NCBI RefSeq assembly: GCF_020873915.1
Contig: NZ_JAHWGP010000042.1
Location: 1-58,115, forward strand
Reading direction: 5' to 3'
DNA length: 58,115 bases
Source: Streptomyces sp. DH5
GTDB taxonomy: Bacteria > Actinomycetota > Actinomycetes > Streptomycetales > Streptomycetaceae
Part shown: positions 1 through 8,499 of the stretch, piece by piece
Layout of the letters: each line of letters opens with the position of its first letter
How positions within the stretch are numbered: position 1 is the first letter of the stretch
Translations under genes and position numbers: made by a program
Notes under the pieces: model-generated
What the model was told of the DNA's origin: nothing
The model's input: only the letters and a program-made list of their open reading frames with translations
Databases searched by the model: none

Positions 1-1540
1 CCGACAGCTTCGCGATCGCCTTGTACAGCGGATGCGCCGGGTCGTACGCGTCCGAGGCATGCGTACGCTCCGTGCCGATCTGGTCGTCGTCCAGATACTC
101 CGGGACCTTCGACGCGAACAGCGTCTGCCGGGCGTACACATCGTCCGCCGATCCGGTGAAGCCCTGCTCGTCACCCGCGTAGATCACCGGATTGCCCCGC
201 GACAGGAACATCAACTCGTGCGCGAACCGGTCCCGGCGCAGCAGCTCGGCATCGCCCGCGCCCGGGTTGTCCTGGCTGACGAAGCTCCCGATGCGGCCCA
301 TGTCGTGACTGCCGAGGAAGGTCACCTCGCCGTAGGCGTTGGTCTTGTCCGTGGTGTAGCGGTGGTCCTGGGCCAGGACGTGCGCGAGGTCGCGCGTGGG
401 ACCGCCGCGCGACGCGTAGTTGCGGAGCGCGGCCTGCAGCGGGAAGTCGAGCGTGGCGTCGAGCCTGCCCTCGGTCAGGTAGGGCGCCATGACGACGGGG
501 TCGGCCGAGAAGGCCTCCGCGAAGATGAAGAAGTCCCGCTTCCCCTGCCGGGCCGCGTAGGCGTCCAGCGCCGTGGCCCACTGGGTCCAGAAGGCCATGT
601 TGACGTTCTTCGCCGTGTCGACGCGAAAGCCGTCGATGCCGAAGTCCCTGACCCACGTCTCGTAGATCCGCCGCATGCCCTCGACGACCTCGGGCCGTTC
701 GGTCCACAGGTCGTCGTTGCCCTTGAAGTCGCCGTACAGGGCGCTCTCACCGGCGAAGGTGGAGTCACCCCGGTTGTGGTACATCGTGGGGTCGTTGAGC
801 CACGCCGGCACCTTGGTGTCGTGTTCGCCGGGGCGGGGGCGCGGCGTGTACGGGAAGCCGTCCTCGTCGACCTCGCGCATGCCGGAGCTGTCGTCGAAGG
901 GGCGGCCCTCGGCGTCCAGGTAGGGGAACGCTCCCTTGGAGCGGTAGCCGTACGTCTTCTCCGCGTAGTCGACGGTGTCGGCGGTGTGGTTGGTGATGAC
1001 GTCGAAGAAGACCTTCATGCCCTTGGCGTGGGCCTTGTCGACGAGTTCCGCCAGTTCGGCGTTGGTGCCGAAGTGCGGGTCGACCCGGGTGAAGTCGGTG
1101 ATGGAGTAGCCGTGGTAGCTGGCCATCTCGGTGCCGCTCATGGTCTGCACGGGCCGGTTCTTGAAGACCGGCGCCATCCAGAGGGCGGTGGTGCCCAGGC
1201 CCTTGATGTAGTCGAGCTTCTCGATCAGGCCCCTCAGGTCACCGCCCTGGTAGAAGTGCTTGTCGGTCGGGTCGTGGCCGGTCTGCGAGCGTCCGCCGGT
1301 CATGCATCCCTCGTCGTTGGAGGTGGTCCCGTTGGCGAAGCGGTCGGGCAGCACCAGGTAGAACTGCTCGCGCGACGGGGCGGGGCGCGCCGGTGTGCGG
1401 GCGAGCGCGTGATCGGACGGCGGTCGCGGGGTCGCGGCGTCCGCGGACGGAGTGGTGGACGGGAGGGCCGGCAGCACGGACAGGATCAGTGCGACGGCCG
1501 ACAATCGGGCGGTTCTGCGCCGGGACGGTAAACCGGTCAT
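1..1540 (-). CDS. Secreted GH13 alpha-amylase/pullulanase, 3' end outside window
   Basis: This is the N-terminal 513 residues of an extracellular starch- or pullulan-degrading glycoside hydrolase; the rest lies beyond the left edge. The start is ATG at 1540, preceded by GGAGAAGAAAGG. A signal peptide (Arg-rich n-region, hydrophobic LSAVALILSVLPALP, likely cleavage after SADA) is followed directly by a GH13 barrel: FYQGGDLRGL, DVITNHT, then GFRVDTAKN (nucleophile Asp), FIFAEAF (acid/base Glu) and FLGSHDMGR (third Asp). In Streptomyces mal loci this position is typically held by a very long bifunctional amylase/pullulanase. The bifunctional call is an inference from position, because the C-terminal half is not visible. 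It is transcribed in the same direction as the upstream amylase, across a 150-bp gap. Confidence 0.85.
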   Translation of the reverse strand, partial: MTGLPSRRRTARLSAVALILSVLPALPSTTPSADAATPRPPSDHALARTPARPAPSREQFYLVLPDRFANGTTSNDEGCMTGGRSQTGHDPTDKHFYQGGDLRGLIEKLDYIKGLGTTALWMAPVFKNRPVQTMSGTEMASYHGYSITDFTRVDPHFGTNAELAELVDKAHAKGMKVFFDVITNHTADTVDYAEKTYGYRSKGAFPYLDAEGRPFDDSSGMREVDEDGFPYTPRPRPGEHDTKVPAWLNDPTMYHNRGDSTFAGESALYGDFKGNDDLWTERPEVVEGMRRIYETWVRDFGIDGFRVDTAKNVNMAFWTQWATALDAYAARQGKRDFFIFAEAFSADPVVMAPYLTEGRLDATLDFPLQAALRNYASRGGPTRDLAHVLAQDHRYTTDKTNAYGEVTFLGSHDMGRIGSFVSQDNPGAGDAELLRRDRFAHELMFLSRGNPVIYAGDEQGFTGSADDVYARQTLFASKVPEYLDDDQIGTERTHASDAYDPAHPLYKAIAKLS

Positions 1541-1630
1541 GGGGCCTTTCTTCTCCTCACCGGTCGAACGGGACGGGCCGCCCGGTGCGCGGCGGCGGGA
1601 GCCGGCGCGGACAAGGCGGGCCGCCCGGTA

Positions 1631-1660
1631 CGCCTTGGAGGAGGCGGACCGGGCGGTCCT
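1631..1660 (-). terminator. Possible terminator after the alpha-amylase gene
   Basis: Two small adjacent inverted repeats lie in the 150-bp gap between the amylase stop (1691) and the next gene start: CGCCT/AGGCG at 1631-1646 and GGACCG/CGGTCC at 1646-1659. No T-run follows, as is common in Streptomyces. This is a weak call. Confidence 0.35.
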
Positions 1661-1690
1661 TCGGTCGGCGAGACGGAGCGCTTGCCTGGT

Positions 1691-3397
1691 TCAGCTGCGC
1701 CAGGAGTCGCTCAGGAGCGTCTTGCCGCTGGACGGGACGGTGGCGGTGCGATTGCCGCCGCTCTCCCAAGTGACTTTGCCGGAGGCGTCCTTGCGCAGGT
1801 ACTTGTACGCGAAGGAGGTGCCGGCCGGGAGGGCGACGTCGAGCTTCCACACGGGGTAGGTCGCCGGGTCGAGCTTGAGGGCGGCGGCGGGGTTCCAGCT
1901 GCCGAGCGCGGCGTTGTCGCCGGTGACGTAGATGTTCTCGCCCCAGGCGGTGGTGGCGTCCACGCTGAACGAGGCGCCGGCCGTGGTCTCAGGGTCCGGG
2001 TTCGGGCCGGGGCCGGTGTCGGAGCAGCTGGTCGCCCCCGTGTGCAGGGCGAGCGCCGTGTTGCCGCCGAGGGTCGCGGTGAACTGCCCGGAGCCGTTCA
2101 CGGTGACGGGCTTGCCGCTCTGGACGTCGCAGTAGGTGCCGGCGGGCAGCGACGTCTGGAAGGTGCGGTTGAGCGAGCCGGACTCGTGGTTGATCGCGAC
2201 GTAGGCCTTGTCACCGCGGCCGAAGGCGATGGCGTTGTTGCCGTTGTCCCACCAGTTGGTGACACCCGCGCTGCCGGCGGTGTTGCGGAACTCGACCATG
2301 CTCGCGATCTCGCGCCAGGCGTGCTGGCACTTCCACCCGTCGGTGTAACAGGCGTTGACCTGGCCGTTGTTGGGGCCGCCCGCATCGTTGCTGAACTCGT
2401 AGCCGGAATGGACGTCCGGTGAGCCGTACGGCCAAGCCAGCATGAAGACGTGGGCGAGAGTGTAGTTGGCCCCGTCCTTGTAGGTCAGCGTCGTGTTGTG
2501 GCGCTCGGTGTCGTGGTTGGCCACGAAGGCGGCGGCCTTGCCGCTGGGGACGTAGCCCCAGGCCTCCCCGAAGTTCTTCAGGTACGCCAGCTTCTCACCG
2601 GAGAAGACGCGCTTCAGGTCCTTGGCGAAGGAGAACTCCTGGACGTCACCGGTGCCGGTGTACTGGCCGGGCTGCACGGCCTCGCCGGGCGCCCCGATGG
2701 TCTCCTGCTTCCAGTAGACAGCCGGGTTGCTGAGCCGGCCCTTGATGTTGGCGAGGTCACCCGGTGGGATGTGCTTGGCCGCGTCGACGCGGAAGCCGTC
2801 CGCCCCGAGGGACAGCAGGTCGTTCAGGTACCCGGCGATCGTCTTGCGGACGTACTCCTCGCCGGTGTCCAGGTCGGGCAGGCCGGACAGTTCGCAGTGG
2901 TGGACGTTCCAGCTGTCCCCGTAGTTGTCGATGTCCCTCGTGCAGTCGTCCAGGTCGGACGACGAGAACAGGCCGGGATAGTTGTACTTGCTGTAGGAGG
3001 AACCCGCGGTTCCGGTGCCGGCGCTGTTGGCCATGTGGTTGATGACCGTGTCGACGACGACCTTGACGCCGGCGGCGTGGCAGGTGTCGATCATGTTCTT
3101 GAAGGCAGTGCGGTCGCCCAGTCTCGTGCCGATCTTGTAGCTGACGGGCTGGTACGCGGTCCACCACTGCGGCCCCTGGACCCGCTCGTTCGGCGGCGAC
3201 ACCTGCACGTACCCGTACCCGGCCGGCCCGAGGTCGTCGGTACAGGCCTTGGCGACGGAGTTGAAGTTCCACTCGAACATCACCGCGGTGACGTCCTTGT
3301 CGCCGGGCGGGTCCGCCTGCGCGGTCCCGGGTGCCGTGACGACCACAGCGGCTCCCGCCACGAGGGCGAGTGCAGTGGCCACGGTCTTGTTGGCCAT
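1691..3397 (-). CDS. aml: Secreted alpha-amylase, animal-type GH13 with C-terminal CBM20
   Basis: Extracellular endo-alpha-1,4-glucanase of 568 residues. An upstream in-frame start at 3496 exists, but ATG 3397 is chosen because AGGAGGA sits just upstream and [15 protein letters not shown] begins a clear signal peptide ending at TAQA. The catalytic triad is GFRVDAAKH (Asp205), KQETIG (Glu232) and NHDTERHN (Asp296). The surrounding region around Glu232 matches the mammalian/Streptomyces amylase subgroup. After a Pro-rich linker (GPGPNPDPE), the last ~100 residues look like a CBM20 starch-binding domain ([26 protein letters not shown]). It has its own promoter with an apparent MalR-type operator (3476-3540). 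It would supply maltose and maltodextrin for the malEFG importer. Confidence 0.95.
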   Translation of the reverse strand: MANKTVATALALVAGAAVVVTAPGTAQADPPGDKDVTAVMFEWNFNSVAKACTDDLGPAGYGYVQVSPPNERVQGPQWWTAYQPVSYKIGTRLGDRTAFKNMIDTCHAAGVKVVVDTVINHMANSAGTGTAGSSYSKYNYPGLFSSSDLDDCTRDIDNYGDSWNVHHCELSGLPDLDTGEEYVRKTIAGYLNDLLSLGADGFRVDAAKHIPPGDLANIKGRLSNPAVYWKQETIGAPGEAVQPGQYTGTGDVQEFSFAKDLKRVFSGEKLAYLKNFGEAWGYVPSGKAAAFVANHDTERHNTTLTYKDGANYTLAHVFMLAWPYGSPDVHSGYEFSNDAGGPNNGQVNACYTDGWKCQHAWREIASMVEFRNTAGSAGVTNWWDNGNNAIAFGRGDKAYVAINHESGSLNRTFQTSLPAGTYCDVQSGKPVTVNGSGQFTATLGGNTALALHTGATSCSDTGPGPNPDPETTAGASFSVDATTAWGENIYVTGDNAALGSWNPAAALKLDPATYPVWKLDVALPAGTSFAYKYLRKDASGKVTWESGGNRTATVPSSGKTLLSDSWRS

Positions 3398-3475
3398 AGT
3401 TCCTCCTGATCCACCTGATGCGGATGAGAGGCCTTCACGCAGCAACGCGCCTTGCCCGGCAGGCCTGTTGGGGGT

Positions 3476-3497
3476 CTTGCTGAAACACGTCAGCAAG
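3476..3497 (-). promoter_or_regulatory. Perfect inverted-repeat operator at the amylase transcription start
   Basis: Arms CTTGCTGA and TCAGCAAG are exact inverted repeats around a 6-bp spacer. The site lies just downstream of the predicted -10 box, where a bound LacI-family repressor would block initiation. CTTGC/GCAAG half-sites are the known style of Streptomyces MalR (Reg1) targets. A flanking GCAACAACTT (minus strand) extends the site and recurs at 3615 and 13280. Confidence 0.7.
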
Positions 3498-3511
3498 TTG
3501 TTGCGATCGAG

Positions 3512-3540
3512 ACCGTACGAGCCCCCTCATCATCGGTCAA
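3512..3540 (-). promoter_or_regulatory. Predicted sigma-70-type promoter of the alpha-amylase gene
   Basis: On the minus strand TTGACC (3540-3535) and TACGGT (3517-3512) are separated by 17 bp, a near-consensus vegetative promoter. The expected transcript start falls around 3505, inside or next to the operator. Confidence 0.65.
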
Positions 3541-3614
3541 CCCTTCACGACGGGACTCTTGGTTCTCCCTACGGAAACCTCAATATCACTGGCACAGAAG
3601 CAAATTGATGCTCT

Positions 3615-3639
3615 GCAACAACTTTCGCAAGCGTTTCAG
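3615..3639. promoter_or_regulatory. Second candidate MalR-type operator upstream of the amylase
   Basis: GCAACAACTTTCGCAAGCG followed by TTTCAG repeats the core elements of the operator at 3476-3505 and of 13280-13316. It lies about 75 bp upstream of the -35 box, a plausible auxiliary site for DNA looping. The remainder of 3541-3736 shows no gene. Confidence 0.4.
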
Positions 3640-3736
3640 AGGTGTTACGTTCAATCACCGTCCGGTCCGGCGGCCCGGAGGCCTCGGCAGTTGTCCGGGC
3701 TCACGCGCCCGGCCCGCCGGACCGGACTCCAGCCGG

Positions 3737-3791
3737 GGCTCCGCAGCCTTCATGCCGCCCCGCAGCCCCGACCGGGGCCGGCTGCGGAGCC
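3737..3791 (-). terminator. Terminator of the malEFG-aglA-lacI operon
   Basis: GGCTCCGCAGCC (3737-3748) and GGCTGCGGAGCC (3780-3791) are perfect 12-bp inverted arms about 20 bp past the regulator stop, with a smaller CCCCG/CGGGG hairpin in the loop. Confidence 0.6.
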
Positions 3792-3810
3792 TCTCCCCGG
3801 GCCGGTGCGC

Positions 3811-4860
3811 TCACCCGCCCCGCCGCGCCGTGGAACCGCGCACGACCAGCTCCGGCTGGAAGACGAACTCGGTCCGCTGCACGGGGGTTCCGCCGACCTC
3901 CTCCAGCAGTGCCCCCACCGCCGCGGTCGCCATCGCCTGCACCGGCTGACGCACGGTGGTGAGCGGCGGGTCGGTGAACGAGATCAGCGGCGAGTCGTCG
4001 AATCCGATCACCGAGACGTCGTGCGGAACCGACAGGCCCCGTTCGCGCACCGCGCGGATCGCCCCCAGGGCCATCAGATCACTGCCGCAGACCAGGCCGG
4101 TGCACCCCCTGTCCAGCAGCGCCGCCGCGGCCGCGTGGCCTCCCTCCACCGTGAACAGGGTGCGTTCGATGTGCGCTTCGGCCTCCTCCGCCCGCATCCC
4201 GCAGAAGGAGCGCACGGCCGCGAGGAAGCCCTCGGCCTTGCGCCGCGACGGCACGAAACGAGTGGGGCCGACGGCCAGTCCGACCCTCGTGTGCCCCAGG
4301 TCGGCCAGGTGCCGTACCGCCATCCGCACCGCGGACCGGTCGTCGGACGACACGAAGGACGCCGTGATGCGCTCGTTGTAGCCGTTCACCAGGACGAACG
4401 GCAGTCCCCTGGAGGCGAGTTTGTGGTACCGGACCGGGTCAGCCGTCGTGTCCGCGTGCAGCCCGGACAGGAAGACGATGCCCGTGACGCCCCGGTCCTC
4501 CATCTGCTCCACCAGTTCGTCCTCGGTGGACCCGCCGGGCATCTGCGTGCACAGCACGGGCGTGTATCCGTGTCCGGCCAGCACCTGCTCGATGACCTGG
4601 GCGAAAGCCGGGAAGATCGGGTTCGTGAGCTCCGGGATCACCAGCCCGATCAGGCCGGCGCTGCGCTGGCGCAGCCGTACCGGCCGCTCGTGGCCGAGTA
4701 CGTCGAGGGCGGCCACCACCCGCCGCCGGGTGGCGGGGGCGACGCCGGGTTTCCCGTTGAGCACGCGGCTCGCCGTGGCTTCGCTCACCCCGGCCTGCGC
4801 GGCGATGTCGGTGAGCCGCGGGGTGCCGTGCTCGGCACCCCGCGTCAAGGAGAGGGTCAC
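3811..4860 (-). CDS. LacI-family transcriptional regulator, MalR paralogue
   Basis: About 349 residues. The N-terminal helix-turn-helix is PRLTDIAAQAGVSEATASRV followed by the LNGKPGV hinge helix, then a periplasmic-binding-like sugar sensor (IGLVIPELTNPIFPAF, SGLHADTTAD, VIGFDDSPLISFTDPPLTT). GTG 4860 overlaps the aglA stop in a GTGA junction and is preferred; an in-frame GTG at 4869 is also possible. It is closely related to the divergently placed malR at 10017, sharing blocks such as GGSTEDEL and SGLHADTTAD, so it probably arose by duplication. As the last gene of the mal operon, it would be co-expressed with the importer. It may repress amylase, the cyclitol operon, or the mal genes. Its effector (maltose, maltotriose or a pseudo-sugar) is unknown. 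Confidence 0.85.
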   Translation of the reverse strand: MTLSLTRGAEHGTPRLTDIAAQAGVSEATASRVLNGKPGVAPATRRRVVAALDVLGHERPVRLRQRSAGLIGLVIPELTNPIFPAFAQVIEQVLAGHGYTPVLCTQMPGGSTEDELVEQMEDRGVTGIVFLSGLHADTTADPVRYHKLASRGLPFVLVNGYNERITASFVSSDDRSAVRMAVRHLADLGHTRVGLAVGPTRFVPSRRKAEGFLAAVRSFCGMRAEEAEAHIERTLFTVEGGHAAAAALLDRGCTGLVCGSDLMALGAIRAVRERGLSVPHDVSVIGFDDSPLISFTDPPLTTVRQPVQAMATAAVGALLEEVGGTPVQRTEFVFQPELVVRGSTARRGG

Positions 4861-6542
4861 ACCGCCCACCAGACGGTGCTGTCCGCGGGGAGCCCGGCCG
4901 CGTCGCCCTCGGTCACCGGCTCGCAGCTACTGAGCAGCGGCCGCCCCTGCGGGGTCCACCGCACCGGCGCACCGGTCAGGTTGACGGTGCAGACCAGGTC
5001 ACCGTCCCAGGCCTGGTCGCCCGGGCCCCGCGCGGTGCGGCGGAAGGCGAGGACGCCCTCAGGGGCCTCCAGCCACTCGACTCCGTCGCCGGCCCCCAGG
5101 GCGGGGTGCTCCCGGCGCAGTGCCAGGGCGCTGCGGTAGAGCTTCAGCGTCGAGCCGGGGTCGCCGGACTGCGCCTCGACCGACAGGTGCCTCCAGCTCT
5201 CCGGCTGCGGCAGCCAGCTCGGTCCGCCCGCGACGGGTCCGAAGCCGTACGGCGCCTCGGTCCCCGACCACGGGATCGGTACCCGGCAGCCGTCCCGCAG
5301 CCCGTCCTGCCCGTTGTCCCGGAAGAACGAGGGGTCCTGCCGCACCTCGTCCGGCAGGTCGGTCACCTCCGGCAGGCCGAGTTCCTCACCCTGGTAGAGG
5401 TAGGCGGACCCGGGCAGGGCCAGCATCAGCAGCGTCGCCGCGCGGGCCCGGCGCACCCCCTGCTCGGGACTGTCCGCGGCGAGGCGGGTGGTGTGCCGGA
5501 CGACGTCGTGGTTGGACAGCACCCAGGTGCTGGGCGCGCCCACCGGGCGCATGGCGTCGAGGCATTCGTCGATGGCCCGGCGCAGGGCGCCGGCGTCCCA
5601 GCCGGCTCCCAGGTAGTGGAAGTTGAACGCCTGGTGCAGCTCGTCCGCCCGCAGGTAGTTGGCCGTGCGCTCGGCGCTCGGTGTCCACGCCTCGGCGACG
5701 CCGATGCGCTCTCCCGGGTACTCGTCCAGGATCCTGCGCCAGGACCGGTAGATCTCGTGCACGCCGTCCTGGTCGAAGAAGGGCAGTGACTGGGTGCCCA
5801 GCAGCTGCAGCTGCCCGGTGCGCCCCATGTCGGGCAGCCCTGCGGCCTTGACCAGGCCGTGGGCGACGTCGACGCGGAAGCCGTCGACGCCCATGTCGAG
5901 CCAGTAGCGCAGGACGGAGCGGAACTCGTCCCGCACGGCCGGGTTGTCCCAGTTGAAGTCGGGCTGCTCGGGAGCGAAGAGGTGGAGGTACCACTCCCCC
6001 GGTGTGCCGTCCGGGTTCTTCGTGCGCGTCCAGGCGGGGCCGCCGAAGATGGACTCCCAGTCGTTGGGCGGAGCCTCACCGGCGGTCCCGCGTCCCGGCC
6101 GGAAGTGGAAGCGGTCGCGCAGCGGGGAGCCGGGGCCCTCACGTAAGGCGCGCTGGAACCAGTCGTGCTGGTCCGAACAGTGGTTGGGAACCACGTCGAC
6201 GATCACGCGCAGCCCCAGGGCGTGCGCGTCGCGGATCAGTTCGTCCGCGTCGAGCAGCGTGCCGAACACGGGGTCGACGGCCCGGTAGTCGGCGACGTCG
6301 TAACCACCGTCGGCCTGGGGCGAGACGTAGAAGGGGCTGAGCCAGACGGCGTCGACGCCGAGGTCCCTCAGGTACGGCAGCCGGGAGCGGATGCCCTGGA
6401 GGTCGCCCACCCCGTCGCCGTCGCTGTCGGCGAAGCTGCGGGGATAGACCTGGTAGATCACGGCGTCTCGCCACCAGCCCGGACGCTCGCCGGGACTGGA
6501 GGGTCGGGTACGGGTGCCGGGTTCGGCAAGGTACTGGGTCAT
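4857..6542 (-). CDS. aglA: Cytoplasmic alpha-glucosidase, GH13
   Basis: 561 residues with no signal peptide. It hydrolyses imported maltose and maltodextrin to glucose inside the cell. It begins GWWRDAVIYQVYPRSFADSDGDGVGDL, typical of the oligo-1,6/alpha-glucosidase subgroup. Catalytic residues are GFRVDVAHG (Asp225), GVAEAW (Glu284) and SNHDVVRH (Asp346). ATG 6542 is preceded by GCAGGAGAACC. It lies 27 bp after malG in the same operon, the same arrangement as the mal locus of S. coelicolor. The reading frame ends in a GTGA overlap with the LacI regulator. Confidence 0.92.
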   Translation of the reverse strand: MTQYLAEPGTRTRPSSPGERPGWWRDAVIYQVYPRSFADSDGDGVGDLQGIRSRLPYLRDLGVDAVWLSPFYVSPQADGGYDVADYRAVDPVFGTLLDADELIRDAHALGLRVIVDVVPNHCSDQHDWFQRALREGPGSPLRDRFHFRPGRGTAGEAPPNDWESIFGGPAWTRTKNPDGTPGEWYLHLFAPEQPDFNWDNPAVRDEFRSVLRYWLDMGVDGFRVDVAHGLVKAAGLPDMGRTGQLQLLGTQSLPFFDQDGVHEIYRSWRRILDEYPGERIGVAEAWTPSAERTANYLRADELHQAFNFHYLGAGWDAGALRRAIDECLDAMRPVGAPSTWVLSNHDVVRHTTRLAADSPEQGVRRARAATLLMLALPGSAYLYQGEELGLPEVTDLPDEVRQDPSFFRDNGQDGLRDGCRVPIPWSGTEAPYGFGPVAGGPSWLPQPESWRHLSVEAQSGDPGSTLKLYRSALALRREHPALGAGDGVEWLEAPEGVLAFRRTARGPGDQAWDGDLVCTVNLTGAPVRWTPQGRPLLSSCEPVTEGDAAGLPADSTVWWAV

Positions 6543-6569
6543 GGTTCTCCTGCCTGCGTTGGGGGACGG

Positions 6570-7454
6570 TCAGGACTTGGTGGCGCCTGCGGTCAGGCCG
6601 GAGACGAGATGCCGCTGGACGAGTCCGAAGACGATCGCGGCGGGGACCGCGATGATCACGGCGGCCGCGGTCAGCGCGCCCCAGTCGCTCGTGTACTGGT
6701 TGACGAACGTCTGGAGGCCTCCGGCGAGCGTGAGGTTCTCCTCGCCGGTCATGAAGGCGGACGCGTAGGCCACCTCGCCCCAGCCGGTGATGAAGGTGTA
6801 GAAGGCGGTGACGGCGAGCCCCGGCTTGGCCAGGGGCAGCACCAGCCGCCAGAACGTGCCGAACGGGCTGAGTCCGTCGACCCGGCCGGCTTCGTCGATC
6901 TCGACCGGGATGCCGTCGAAGTAGCCCTTCATCATCCAGGCGCAGAACGGCACGGCGACGGTGAGATAGGTGACGACCAGTCCGACCGGCTGGTTGAGCA
7001 GCCCGAGGCCGGCGAGCAGGTTGTACAGCGGCACGATGAGCACCGCGACCGGGAACATCTGGGTGAGCAGGAGCATCCACATCAGGGGGCGCATGCCGGG
7101 GAAGCGGAAACGGCTCACCGCGTAGCCGGTGGTGGCGGAGATGAAGACGCCGATCAGCGTGGTCAGTCCGACGACCACCAGCGAGTTCTGCAGCCAGGAC
7201 AGGAAGTCGGTGTCGCGTACGACATGGCTGTAGTTGCCGAGCGTGAAGTCCTTGACGAGCGAGGTGTCGAACGCGTCGGTCTTCGGTTTGAAGGAGGTGG
7301 CCAGCAGCCACAGCGGGGGGAAGACCGCGACGACGGAGGCGGCCAGCAGGGTCAGGTGCAGTCCGAGCGAGGCCAGCGGGCCGCGCTCGCCGCGCTTGCG
7401 CGCGGGGGCCGGCTGCTCGGTGCGTACGGGGGTGCGCGTGATCGTGTCGGTCAC
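6570..7454 (-). CDS. malG: Maltose/maltodextrin ABC importer, permease MalG
   Basis: 294-residue inner-membrane subunit with about six membrane helices. The EAA loop that contacts the ATPase is visible (EIDEAGRVDGLSPFGTFWRLVLP). The start is GTG 7454, overlapping the malF stop (GTGA). The C-terminus ends LVQRHLVSGLTAGATKS, a typical MalG tail. No dedicated ATPase gene is present. Streptomyces mal systems usually borrow the shared MsiK ATPase encoded elsewhere. Confidence 0.93.
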   Translation of the reverse strand: MTDTITRTPVRTEQPAPARKRGERGPLASLGLHLTLLAASVVAVFPPLWLLATSFKPKTDAFDTSLVKDFTLGNYSHVVRDTDFLSWLQNSLVVVGLTTLIGVFISATTGYAVSRFRFPGMRPLMWMLLLTQMFPVAVLIVPLYNLLAGLGLLNQPVGLVVTYLTVAVPFCAWMMKGYFDGIPVEIDEAGRVDGLSPFGTFWRLVLPLAKPGLAVTAFYTFITGWGEVAYASAFMTGEENLTLAGGLQTFVNQYTSDWGALTAAAVIIAVPAAIVFGLVQRHLVSGLTAGATKS

Positions 7455-8473
7455 CAGGTGTCTCCCTGCTTGCGCAGTGCGCGGCGGTAGGCCGCGGTGA
7501 CGAGTGCCAGGAGGAGCAGGATCAGCACGCCCCAGGCGGCGGACGTGGAGTAGTCCCGCGGGCTGATGACGAAGGACAGGCGGTAGGCGTACGTCACCAG
7601 GATCTCGGTGGCGTCGCCCGGGCCGCCCCGGGTCAGCAGGAAGATCACCGGGAACATGTTGAAGGTCCAGATGGTGCTGAGCAGGACGACCGTGCTCGAG
7701 ACGGACCGCAGTCCGGGCAGGGTGATGTGGCGGAAGCGCTGCCAGGGGCTCGCCCCGTCCATCTCCGCGGCCTCGTAGAGGTCTCCGGGGATGGACTGCA
7801 GGCCGCCGAGGAGGGCGATGAGCATGAACGGCACTCCCACCCAGACGTTCACCGCGATGACGGAGATCTTCGCCCAGGTGGGGTCGTTGAGCCAGGAGAT
7901 CCGGTCGAACCCGGCGCCGGTGAGCAGTTCGTTGAACAGGCCGCTGCGTTCGTTGAACAGCAGGCGCCAGGTGAACACGGAGACGAACGCCGGTACCGCC
8001 CAGGGCAGGACCAGGGCCGTGCGGTACAGGGTGCGGCCCTTGAAGGTGCGGTTGAGCATGACGGCCAGGGACAGCCCGAGGGCGAAGGAGAGCGCCACGC
8101 AGCTGACCGTCCACACCACGGTCCAGCCGAGCCGGTCCCAGAAGACCCCGTCACCGAGGATCGCCCGGTAGTTGGCGAGTCCGACGTGCTCGTACGTCGC
8201 GGGGATGTGGTTGACGCCGATGGTGCGCTCGACGTTGGCCTCGTTGGCGTCGGTGAAGGACAGCCAGACGCCGCGCGCGAGGGGGTATCCGATGATCACG
8301 CCGATCACGGCCACCACGGGGGCGACCATGCTCCAGGCGTACCAGTGGGTGGCCAGGGCCCTGCGCAGACGCCCCGGGGTCCTGGGATTCTTGTGGCCGG
8401 TGCGGTGGGCCCGGCCGCGGGCACCCTGTGTGCCCGCGGCCTTCGTCACCGACTGGCCGGTCTCGACAGCCAT
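7451..8473 (-). CDS. malF: Maltose/maltodextrin ABC importer, permease MalF
   Basis: 340-residue membrane subunit. The hydrophilic, basic N-terminus (RGRAHRTGHKNPRTPGRLRR) precedes the first helix, WYAWSMVAPVVAVIGVIIGY. The EAA loop reads EAAEMDGASPWQRFRHITLP. ATG 8473 gives the expected MalF length, whereas a much longer open frame upstream is only a read-through of the malE antisense frame. A 26-bp gap separates it from malE. Confidence 0.92.
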   Translation of the reverse strand: MAVETGQSVTKAAGTQGARGRAHRTGHKNPRTPGRLRRALATHWYAWSMVAPVVAVIGVIIGYPLARGVWLSFTDANEANVERTIGVNHIPATYEHVGLANYRAILGDGVFWDRLGWTVVWTVSCVALSFALGLSLAVMLNRTFKGRTLYRTALVLPWAVPAFVSVFTWRLLFNERSGLFNELLTGAGFDRISWLNDPTWAKISVIAVNVWVGVPFMLIALLGGLQSIPGDLYEAAEMDGASPWQRFRHITLPGLRSVSSTVVLLSTIWTFNMFPVIFLLTRGGPGDATEILVTYAYRLSFVISPRDYSTSAAWGVLILLLLALVTAAYRRALRKQGDTW

Positions 8474-8499
8474 GGGTCGTCGGTCCGCCTTCCCGTGGC

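Noticed and set aside
2450-3409. Long plus-strand frames opposite the amylase, mal and rml genes
   Set aside because: These are antisense shadows caused by the high third-position GC; they are rich in Val, Gly and Arg and lack recognisable domains or ribosome-binding sites.
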